Assembly: GCA_009780115.1 (NCBI GenBank)
Contig: WRAQ01000001.1
Location: 184,121 to 248,120, forward strand
Direction: 5' to 3'
DNA length: 64,000 bases
From: Lachnospiraceae bacterium
GTDB lineage: Bacteria; Bacillota; Clostridia; Lachnospirales; Lachnospiraceae
Shown one piece after another: positions 54,484-61,808 of this stretch. Positions within the stretch are counted from its first letter, which is position 1. Every line of letters starts with the position of its first letter. The position numbers and the translations under genes are program-made. Under the pieces are notes generated by a model, which worked only from the letters and a program-made list of their open reading frames with translations, searched no databases and had not been told where the DNA came from.

Positions 54484-54921
54484 GTTTAACCCCCTGTCTT
54501 ATGCTAGTTTACATAAATTTTGTGCTGTATTTGACCTCTATCAGGAAATATTAGTCAATATTCAACATATTAACACAGCAACTAAAAGGGGTAAATATGT
54601 TAAGCATCGCGTTGCAATAAACTGTCAAATTTGATGAAATTTTATCATCTATTTTACGATAAATTTATCTATTATTCATTGAACAAAGGTTCTAAATATT
54701 TTGACCGTTTCGGTCAATTGCTGTCGAGGGGGTATTGCGTGGTCTACATAATGTCGGAAGAGTGCATTTTTCTTATTTTAGCATAAATGAGCTTTTGGGG
54801 TCAATGATGATAAAAAATAATATTAAAAGTTCATAATATTAAAGGTTTCAATTTGGCGTTGCGGTTGATAGGGGAATTTGGTATAATTAAGCTTGGATTT
54901 TTGTTGTTATACTTAGCGTAA
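54484..54921. other. Non-coding region upstream of the glycan locus
   Basis: 438 bp, AT-rich, without a credible gene on either strand. It holds a palindrome at 54701 and two 0A-box-like sites, TGTCGAG (54722-54728, one mismatch to TGTCGAA) and TGTCGGA (54752-54758). A TTGACA is present on the minus strand near 54625 without a good -10 at normal spacing. The promoter of the first gene must lie here but I cannot place it firmly. Confidence 0.5.
54701..54717. promoter_or_regulatory. Palindrome, possible operator
   Basis: TTGACCG TTT CGGTCAA, a perfect 7-bp inverted repeat 218 bp upstream of the Spo0A-like gene, next to the 0A-box-like site at 54722. No T-run follows on either strand. Confidence 0.4.
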
Positions 54922-55458
54922 CAAATTTATAATAGGAGCGAACCGCAAGATATTGTTGCAATTTTTCTAACGCATGGCGATAGTGACCACGTTGCTGCAA
55001 TCTCATTATTCCCAAATTCAACACTATACCTATCTGAACATGAAGTACAAATGATTGATGGAACAACAAATCGTGCAAGCGGCCGGTTTTTACTTCTTTC
55101 AAGGCTCATGGGATTTGATGTCAACAATCTCATTTTCCCCTATGAATATCTAATATTAACTCACAATAAACCAATTGAAATTGATGGTGTTTTGATACAA
55201 GGTATTCTAACTCCGGGACATACGCCGGGTAGCATGTGTTTTCTGGTTAACGAAAGATACTTGTTCACAGGTGATACCATGTCCATAAGGAGAAATGGTA
55301 GAGCCGCTAGGATGCTACATCTGTTTGATATGGATAATAATCAAGCAAGAGAAAGCATATCAAAAATTGCGACTATTCAAGCCCAATATATTTTCACAAG
55401 CCATCATGGGTATAGTGACAATCTTGATTTTGTTTTTGAGAATATACGAAATAATTGA
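54922..55458 (+). pseudogene. Metallo-beta-lactamase-fold hydrolase, 5'-truncated
   Basis: The reading frame is open from just after a TAA at 54919 with no start codon before the fold begins. It encodes FLTHGDSDHVAA (in the THxHxDH zinc position, second His replaced by Asp), LTPGHTPGSMCFLV, LFTGDT and a final TSHHGYSDN, all in the right order. About 60-70 N-terminal residues are missing. An internal ATG at 55051 would give 135 aa lacking the first zinc motif. It is probably a remnant. Confidence 0.75.
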
Positions 55459-55508
55459 CGTAAACCACCAACCGCCCGATAGCCTATCAGATTTCACGGG
55501 AAATAACA

Positions 55509-55678
55509 ATGGATAAATTTTTACAAGCTTTAGGTTTATTTATAGTTTTCTCATTAATAAGTATTGTTGGTATTTTCTACGAAGCTTTTTATTTGGGACA
55601 AATTTTAAAAAATGGGCAATAATTTGCATTGTTTTTAGTTTCATAATGGCAACGGTATATTTTATTAAAGTATTATGA
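55509..55678 (+). pseudogene. Tiny two-helix membrane peptide, frameshifted
   Basis: A 37-codon ORF (55509-55622) starts MDKFLQALGLFIVFS and stops shortly after a run of six A. In the -1 frame translation continues with KWAIICIVFSFIMATVYFIKVL to 55678, a second hydrophobic helix. Either one base was lost from the A-run or A-AAA-AAT acts as a slippery site. There is no clear ribosome binding site, and it may be non-functional. Confidence 0.35.
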
Positions 55679-55771
55679 ATGGCTTTAAGATGTTAGCGTA
55701 TATTGACTGCATTAGTCAATGACTTTACTTTATCAAACACTTAAAGTTTTATATTTGTAGCAAAACGCCCA

Positions 55772-56299
55772 TTAATTATGCAATTTTGTTAGATTGGTTT
55801 GAAATTCCATAACTTCATTAAAAATAGAAGTATCACCATGTATAATATTATTGGCTAAATATTTTGTGGCGCGTGATAAACCATCTATTATCTTATACAT
55901 TTGAGTATTAATTACTTTTTCGCGTTTTTTAATGCTCGAATAACTTACATCTTCAATATTTTTCAAGAAAAAATAATCAATATCATTTGCTCTAAGATAT
56001 TTTGCTAGAGAATATAAATCAATAGCTCTTGATGTACTATTTGAATTACCCCAAAAAACTCGCTTTTCTGAATTTTGACCATATATTGATTCAATAAAAG
56101 ATATACAAATAATAGCTCCTGCAAAATACCAACTAATTTCAATACATACAAATTTATCAATATATCTAACTATTGCCTCCGAATCTGGATAGCAATCTGG
56201 ATTTTTAATATTTTCCTCCAAGCATTCATAACCATATTGCTCTAAAAATGAAAATTTATTTTTTATTTCACTAAAAAACTCTTGCAATTTTTTATCCAT
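55772..56299 (-). CDS. Putative immunity protein of orphan RHS cassette A
   Basis: 175 aa counted from an ATG at 56299 (MDKKLQEFF) that has AAAGG about 10 nt upstream. The same frame is open further upstream and reads through from the toxin part, which looks like a frameshift fusion (see the toxin entry). The sequence has no recognised domain. Position directly after the toxin tip is the reason for the immunity call. Confidence 0.55.
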   Translation of the reverse strand: MDKKLQEFFSEIKNKFSFLEQYGYECLEENIKNPDCYPDSEAIVRYIDKFVCIEISWYFAGAIICISFIESIYGQNSEKRVFWGNSNSTSRAIDLYSLAKYLRANDIDYFFLKNIEDVSYSSIKKREKVINTQMYKIIDGLSRATKYLANNIIHGDTSIFNEVMEFQTNLTKLHN

Positions 56300-57154
56300 A
56301 TTTGCGTAACCTTTTAAGGTGTATATTTTATTACATTCTGATAGTTCCAGTTTGTATAAACACTTCTTATATTCAATTGCATAAAAAGGACTTCTATAAT
56401 ATATAGGTCGGCTAGGGTCAAGACCTATATCAACAATCGTAGCTCCTTTTTCATAAGTCCAATATTTTAACCAAGAACGATTTGCTTCTAAATCTAAACG
56501 ACTTATATACCCACTTGATGACCTTAGATTTCTTGGGTTATATGTTTTTACATTGAATCCATTTTGCCTTAATTGTGCCGCTACAGGGTTAACTCTACCC
56601 ATTGATTTACCAATTACTACAACTGGTTTATTAATTGGAATCTGATTAGATATATTGCTAATAGTTCCTGTATTATTTTTAATTCCACTTTCAGCAAAAT
56701 ATTGCAAATCCATCTTTACTTGCGGTTTAACACTTTGCGTATTACTTACAACGCTTGCTGTGTCCGGCAAAGACGAGCTACTAGCAAACTTGAAAATTCC
56801 CGCAGTTGCTCCAGAGATTGCACTATTCGATACAACCGCCCCATAGTCAACATACCGGCCGCCGGATTGCATAAGCTGGCTTCCGGTTTCAAGGCCGCCG
56901 GCAACTGCCGCCGCGTAAGTCATCATTGCGGGGGCACTTAATTCTCTTACACCCGGCACCATCATAAATCCGGCAAAAGCGGCAGCGTTCGCACCCGCCA
57001 AGATAGATTTGTTTGTATCAATTGCCGCCCAGTTGCCATCGTTTTGGTTAAGCTGGTCTATATTGCTTCCCCATACCCCTATCGCGCCAGCGACAAGAAG
57101 AATTGCTAAGATAGCGCTTTCTCCATCAGGGTTAGTGTACGTGAAAAGCTTTTG
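56300..57154 (-). pseudogene. Orphan RHS C-terminal toxin tip A, unidentified toxin domain
   Basis: Open from 57154 without RHS core or normal start (TTG at 57001 is the first possible start). It has a hydrophobic pretoxin segment (NPDGESAILAILL, GANAAAFAGFMM), then MDLQYFAESG, a junction common before Firmicute toxin tips, and a toxin part of about 110 aa with GKSMGRV, DIGLDPSRP and RSPFYAIE. Near the end the +1 frame gives a natural tail that stops just before the immunity ATG, so one base is probably missing. The fold is not identified. Confidence 0.6.
56703..57140. repeat. Direct repeat of RHS pretoxin region (pairs with 57874-58311)
   Basis: These about 440 bp and the segment at 57874-58311 are near-identical in long stretches and sit 1171 bp apart in the same orientation. 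They encode the hydrophobic pretoxin module from NPDGES to VKMDLQ in cassettes A and B. Such shared modules allow homologous exchange of toxin tips. Confidence 0.8.
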
Positions 57155-57244
57155 CTATCCCATCTTCATAATCAGTATTGACAATAAATGCAGTATCAAC
57201 CAATTTTCGAATCAACCCATTCCATACTTGATTGTACAATCCTT
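57155..57244 (-). pseudogene. Fragment of an M91-type RHS toxin
   Basis: One frame encodes GLIRKLVDTAFIVNTDYEDG, closely similar to DLIRRLVDTKYVVSIDYEDG in the metalloprotease toxin at 59272-60391. Only about 25-30 residues remain, joined directly to the pretoxin start of cassette A. It marks a recombination scar. Confidence 0.6.
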
Positions 57245-57493
57245 TTAAACTCTGTTATTCCATTTTTTAAACCATTCATTAATAAAATGTAAGCATTCTT
57301 CAACTTTTTTATTAATAACTATGCTTTTACCATTTTTATATTGCTTTAATATTAATTCTAAATCAGCCATACCTTCAGTTGAAGAAGAGGGCTGAAAAGT
57401 TAGCCAGCCATCTATTGCATATGATAATAAAAATTCATTTTCAATATATGCTTCATCTTTAAGCTTTTTCAAGAAACCGTATACATCGTCCAT
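57245..57493 (-). CDS. Putative immunity protein of RHS cassette B
   Basis: 82 aa, acidic N-terminus (MDDVYGFL), no recognised domain. It starts 16 bp after the stop of the ADP-ribosyltransferase-like toxin tip, the usual place of an immunity gene. AAAGGAAG lies about 12 nt before the ATG. Confidence 0.55.
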   Translation of the reverse strand: MDDVYGFLKKLKDEAYIENEFLLSYAIDGWLTFQPSSSTEGMADLELILKQYKNGKSIVINKKVEECLHFINEWFKKWNNRV

Positions 57494-57509
57494 TAGATTT
57501 AATCTTCCT

Positions 57510-58427
57510 TTACGGCATATGGAAAAAATTTAAAATTACACTATTAGGATTAGTAACCACTTCAATCCCACCACCTATATTTGGCGGTACTGGAGGAGCG
57601 GGTCTAGTTATGTAGGGCGCGCCAGATATTTTTACCCCTCCAATTATATAATCAATTTTGCTATTTGCAAGTCCATATTTATTGGCATAACCCGCACCAA
57701 ATGGGCTTTCTGGTGACCAGAACTGTGCATCTGTTACTTTAGATTTTCCAAATGCTCCTGTTCTATATAGTTGCCCTCCATTATTTACATAATTTCGAAC
57801 TTGCAAAGCATTTTTGGTAGTCGCCTGTGCATCTCCATGCGGTGTTTTTATAATGCCTGAATTTTTATCAAGATGCTGTAAATCCATCTTAACTTGAGGT
57901 TTAACAGCTTGCGTATTACTTACAGTTCTCGCCGTGTACTTCAAAGGCGAACTAGCAAACTTAAAAACTCCCGCAGTTGCACCAGAAATGGCACTATTTG
58001 ATACAACTTTTCCATAGTCAACGTGCCGGCCGCCGGATTGCATAAGCTGGCTTCCGGTTTCAAGGCCGCCGGCAACTGCCGCGGCGTAGGTCATCATTGC
58101 GGGGGCGCTTAACTCTCTGACACCCGGCACCATCATAAGTCCGGCAAAAGCGGCAGCGTTCGCACCCGCCAAGATAGATTTATTTGTATCAATTGCCGCC
58201 CAGTTGCCGTCGTTTTGGTTAAGCTGGTCTATGTTGCTTCCCCATACCCCTATCGCGCCCGCAACAAGAAGGATGGCTAAAATTGCACTTTCTCCATCGG
58301 GGTCAGTATAGTTGATGGGATTATTCAGGCTATACGCATAGCGGTTAATACTCTGCCTTATTGCATTTAAATCTGGTAAAAGAACATCGCCGATACTTTG
58401 CGGGTTGCTTCCGTAAATAATAGTTAC
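57510..58427 (-). CDS. Orphan RHS C-terminal toxin tip B, possible ADP-ribosyltransferase
   Basis: Open from just after a TAA at 58428; the first residues are the RHS end (INRYAYSLNNPINYTDPDG), then the pretoxin module and KMDLQ. There is no RHS core, so it is an orphan tip (TTG at 58172 is a possible start, 220 aa). The toxin part (about the last 120 aa) has LYRTGAFG, AQFWSPESPFGAGYA, ITRPAPP and GGGIEVV, compatible with the R..S..E triad of ADP-ribosyltransferases. That call is inference. Its C-terminus appears intact. Confidence 0.55.
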   Translation of the reverse strand, partial: VTIIYGSNPQSIGDVLLPDLNAIRQSINRYAYSLNNPINYTDPDGESAILAILLVAGAIGVWGSNIDQLNQNDGNWAAIDTNKSILAGANAAAFAGLMMVPGVRELSAPAMMTYAAAVAGGLETGSQLMQSGGRHVDYGKVVSNSAISGATAGVFKFASSPLKYTARTVSNTQAVKPQVKMDLQHLDKNSGIIKTPHGDAQATTKNALQVRNYVNNGGQLYRTGAFGKSKVTDAQFWSPESPFGAGYANKYGLANSKIDYIIGGVKISGAPYITRPAPPVPPNIGGGIEVVTNPNSVILNFFHMP

Positions 58428-58445
58428 TTACTGGCATTCCAATGG

Positions 58446-58497
58446 GGTCATAAATCCGGCAAAAGTGGCAGCGTTCGCACCCGCCAAGATAGATTTA
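58446..58497. repeat. Short remnant of the RHS pretoxin module
   Basis: About 52 bp matching 58138-58190 and the corresponding part of cassette A (CATAAATCCGGCAAAAG, GCAGCGTTCGCACCCGCC), with no coding continuity. It sits immediately before cassette B in transcription order and is a third, mostly deleted copy. Confidence 0.7.
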
Positions 58498-58591
58498 TAA
58501 ATTTATTAGCAAAAATAATATATATTGAAAGTGATGGGCTTAATGCGCATTGACCGGCACAGTCAATAAGCGGGTCAAAGATTGGCAATAT

Positions 58592-59215
58592 CTATTCTTT
58601 TGCCGAAATCGTTTCTATTAATGTACTCGGTATAGAGCCGCCATGAAAATCTACTGTAAAAGACCTAGTAAAATTTCTTTTTAACCAATCTGATATAGTA
58701 TCTTCATTATTTTTAAGCCTTACCGCATCTTTAGCATTGCTTTTAATAACATCTTTTAATTGAAATAAAGGATTATTTCTGTAATAGATGTTGACATAAT
58801 CTTCCGATAAAGCATAATACTCTATACGATATCTAAAATAATCATAATCCAAAAAATATAAAGCACACAACGCAAATAACTTACCTTCAATACTTGCTTC
58901 CGCTTCTAAAATATAAAAATAATTAAGTGCATTAGAATCTTGATAAAGCCTCCCAAAAGTATTTATTTCATCTGAAACGTTAGCAAAAGTATGTCTATCT
59001 GTAAAAAACGAAACTTCAGCTAATAATTGAAAATCAGGGTTTCCTCTATCAATTATTATTGCTTCATAATCAATATTTGGCTGATAATCAATTGCTATTT
59101 TATAGTTTGGCGGTCTATAAAATATGTTTTTATAAACAACAAAACTAAAAATAAGTGTTGTTAGTGAAATTAATATTATAGCTATCGCTTTAATCCATTT
59201 AATAAAAGACACCAC
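58592..59215 (-). CDS. Single-helix membrane protein, putative immunity to the M91 toxin
   Basis: 207 aa with one N-terminal helix (about residues 8-28) and a soluble rest rich in Tyr and Asp. No recognised family. The start is GTG with a poorly spaced AAAGGTG. It follows the metalloprotease toxin remnant by 56 bp, which suggests an immunity role at the membrane. Confidence 0.45.
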   Translation of the reverse strand: MVSFIKWIKAIAIILISLTTLIFSFVVYKNIFYRPPNYKIAIDYQPNIDYEAIIIDRGNPDFQLLAEVSFFTDRHTFANVSDEINTFGRLYQDSNALNYFYILEAEASIEGKLFALCALYFLDYDYFRYRIEYYALSEDYVNIYYRNNPLFQLKDVIKSNAKDAVRLKNNEDTISDWLKRNFTRSFTVDFHGGSIPSTLIETISAKE

Positions 59216-59480
59216 CTTTTTCTATGTTCATAAATAATTCAAATTCATCACATTCTTCAACATATTTTAACTTATTTTAATAGTTCAGAATAACCTGTTC
59301 CATATCTCGCACGCAACCTTAATTGATGTTCTTTTCTAATCATATTTTCTGTAATATCAATTCTTTTATCAATAATTAACCCTATGGTTGCATACTCTTC
59401 TTTGAAATATTTCTCATAAGTATAATTATAGCGCTGGAAGCCAAGAAACTTACCTTTAATTCCAGAAATATATTTATGGT

Positions 59481-59518
59481 CATGCCTTCTGACCTCTGTC
59501 ATGCCTTCTGACCTCTGT
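59481..59518. repeat. 19-bp tandem duplication disrupting the toxin
   Basis: CATGCCTTCTGACCTCTGT occurs twice back to back (59481-59499 and 59500-59518). Nineteen is not a multiple of three, so the copy number decides whether the metalloprotease frame is open. Confidence 0.95.
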
Positions 59519-60120
59519 CATCCCCACTCCTCTGGAAAACCTTTCTGCATGAATAAGTTCATGAGCAAAAGTAATATGTGATTCCGTTTCACCCGAACTA
59601 ACCATACCCTTTCCTTTTTCATCTGCTAACCCATAATACCATATTCGATATGGGTCAAAAACGATAGCCGTGCCACTTCCGGTACCCTTTTTTTCTTTGA
59701 AATTTTGAAAATATGTAAATGCACCAACAGCTGTCGGGTCAACTTTCGCTACCCCATCCTCATAATCAATACTGACAACATATTTAGTATCAACCAATCT
59801 ACGAATCAAATCCGTTCCGTGTTTCAAGGTTGGTTTATCTATTCTGTTCGATATTTGCAAGATTCCATCTACATCAATATGAATAGTATCGTTTGTCAAC
59901 TTTTGTAATTGTTCAAGATATGTACCCCAATGCTTTTCATCACTAATGAACTGCATTATACGCCCATCAGGGTCTATGTAGTTAATGGGATTATTATTTG
60001 TATAAAGATAATCATTAATACCGTCACGAATCGGGTCGCGTTGACCGAAGCGGTGGTTGACCGGGTCGTAAAATCTCGCCTTACTGAAATAATTATTCAT
60101 TACCCCATCATGTCTATGGT

Positions 60121-60346
60121 TCGTAAATAAAAGGCTAAACTCCACACCCGCCGAATTGATATCGTTCCTAACCGGAACCTTTAAATTGCCCCAAGCATCA
60201 CGTTCAGCGTGTCGAATTATGTTGCCTTTGCTGTTTGTGATAAGTAACGGGCTTCCTAAGAGGTCGGGTTGAAGATAAAGCGTACCGATTGTATTCGCGG
60301 CGATATCTGTCCGAACTCTGTTAATAGGATTTGCATCAGGCGTTAT
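60121..60346. repeat. RHS core direct repeat (pairs with 62549-62774)
   Basis: 226 bp aligned without gaps at a constant offset of 2428 bp and nearly identical, for example across the segments encoding DLLGSPLLITNSKG and HAERDAWGNLK. Same orientation as the copy in the lipase-tipped RHS gene. It could mediate replacement of the lipase tip by the metalloprotease tip through deletion. Confidence 0.85.
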
Positions 60347-60395
60347 ATCTGCGATAGTCTCTGTTGGCCTAACCAATAAGTGAAACTATAAGAAA

Positions 60396-60749
60396 TCAGT
60401 TATTATTTTCTTTATCTTGAACATAAGCCAAAAATGAACCTTGCATGTCCATATCACTATCCTCATCATTGATATATAGCTTAAATTCAGTATTCGGAAT
60501 CGAAAATGTAGTTGGTCCGTCAATAATTCCAAATACAGTAGATACAGTATCTATGATAGTCTGCTTAATAAAGCTGAAAAATAATTCTTTATTAGTATCT
60601 GATAAATTATCATAAAAATCCATCCAAGGTTTATACTGTTCTATTAATCCATATGTAAAGTCAAGATTATTGGTTAACACTTTTTTATAATCTTGAATAC
60701 CTTCATCTACAACTGAATCATAAAAACCTTTTGCTATTTTTTCATTCAT
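60396..60749 (-). CDS. Putative immunity protein of the His-Me-finger cassette
   Basis: 117 aa, acidic, no recognised domain. Its ATG overlaps the TGA of the preceding toxin remnant (ATGA), the tight coupling expected of a toxin-immunity pair. It is intact although the toxin is broken. Confidence 0.6.
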   Translation of the reverse strand: MNEKIAKGFYDSVVDEGIQDYKKVLTNNLDFTYGLIEQYKPWMDFYDNLSDTNKELFFSFIKQTIIDTVSTVFGIIDGPTTFSIPNTEFKLYINDEDSDMDMQGSFLAYVQDKENNN

Positions 60750-61042
60750 TTTATAAATACCTCTGGATACATTGCCTTGTTTAAATTAATTAGTTCTTTA
60801 AGAGACGATTTAGGAATATCAGGATATACTCTTTTAATTCCTTTAAATCTCTTGCAATTAACTGTCTTGCATTAGTAATTCCGGCTGTATTTCTGGAAAC
60901 CACCCCTATTCCCCGAGTGTGACCAAGGTGCGGCAACATTAATAGCGGTGCTGTTCTTGGATTATAATCTGCTATGTTATTTTTCATCTTGTTGCCCAAC
61001 ATGATGGGCATTCATTCCAGGCACTCCTTTATATCTTTATAA
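60746..61042 (-). pseudogene. RHS toxin tip remnant, His-Me-finger (AHH-like) nuclease type
   Basis: Pieces in three frames join to a logical order: GVPGMNAHHVGQQ (AHH motif), then IADYNPRTAPLLMLPHLGHT..NARQLIARDLK (60790-61011 frame), then IKRVYPDIPKSSLKELINLNK..YPEVFIK, which ends in the TGA overlapping the immunity ATG. At least two single-base shifts are needed. AHH plus a later GHT histidine suggests a nuclease; this is inference. No RHS core precedes it. Confidence 0.6.
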
Positions 61043-61079
61043 GCATCAACTTGTTTTTACTCTTTGGCAGTATTGAAAA

Positions 61080-61745
61080 TTACTCAATTCTTTGTGACTT
61101 CCTTAACTCCATATCAATCTCAAACACCTCAATTTTTCCCTCTCTTTTAAATCCTTCTGTAATAGTTAAGATATAAATATTTTCTTTATTACCATTTTCC
61201 ATTTCTGACCATACCCATTCTTTAACAGATGGCACTTTTCTTGGGTCTGATGACAAATGAAATGATTCACGGATGTCTTTTGTTTGAATATCTATAGGTA
61301 TTCTAATTTCTTCGCCGGAAGAAATGTTTTTTATATATAATTGTGTATAGCTGTTCTTTTGGAACGGGTTAATTAATTCAAGTTGATATTCATATTTATC
61401 ATCAAAAGTAATCTGAATATAGTCGCTAAAGATTCTCTCTTCCAACCAACCCTTTGGATTTACCCCTTTAATAAGGTTTATTGAAAATACTATCGTTAAA
61501 AATAATATAACTAGAATCAAATTTATCTGGGCATATATATGATTTGGCATCCAACCTTTTTTTAACGCAAAAATAGATACTGCTATAAATAATAATGCAG
61601 GCAACCATAAAAATATATAAAGAAATGATGTTTCAAGGTCGATGCCTCTTTGAAAAAAGGCTGTTGTTCCAACTAAAAACCATAGTAATGAAATAAAAGT
61701 AATTACAATCGCAAATATCCATATCAATTTTGTAATAATAGGCAT
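61080..61745 (-). CDS. Three-helix membrane protein, putative immunity to the RHS lipase
   Basis: 221 aa. Helices at about 7-29, 41-62 and 72-93, then a soluble beta-rich C-terminal domain. No recognised family. It begins 63 bp after the stop of the lipase-tipped RHS gene. A membrane immunity protein suits a toxin that attacks phospholipids. AGGGTG precedes the ATG. Confidence 0.5.
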   Translation of the reverse strand: MPIITKLIWIFAIVITFISLLWFLVGTTAFFQRGIDLETSFLYIFLWLPALLFIAVSIFALKKGWMPNHIYAQINLILVILFLTIVFSINLIKGVNPKGWLEERIFSDYIQITFDDKYEYQLELINPFQKNSYTQLYIKNISSGEEIRIPIDIQTKDIRESFHLSSDPRKVPSVKEWVWSEMENGNKENIYILTITEGFKREGKIEVFEIDMELRKSQRIE

Positions 61746-61808
61746 TTTTCACCCTAATTCCTTTTTTCAAAAGCTTTGCTTAAATTTCATATTAATTCAA
61801 ACCGATTC

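Larger units (their letters stand above)
59272..60391 (-). pseudogene. RHS core fragment with M91-like zinc metalloprotease toxin, frameshifted
   Basis: A core fragment (DAWGNLKVPV, RFYDPVNHRFGQRDP, NPINYIDPDG) is followed by a toxin domain with HITFAHELIHAERF, an HExxH zinc site as in M91/NleD-like proteases. A 19-bp tandem duplication at 59481-59518 shifts the frame after EVRRHD, so the first frame stops at 59480 while the rest of the domain (HKYISG.. to YSELLK) continues in another frame to 59272. A second shift near 60355-60390 separates the SFTY..QRL start. Deleting one 19-bp copy would restore the toxin. Confidence 0.8.

Noticed and set aside
59272..59502. Independent 76-aa gene starting MTEVRRHDH
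   Set aside because: Its start is the second copy of the 19-bp duplication; it is the detached C-terminus of the metalloprotease toxin.
60790..61011. Independent 73-aa gene
   Set aside because: The sequence makes sense only as the middle part of a frameshifted RHS toxin tip; neighbouring frames supply its start and end.
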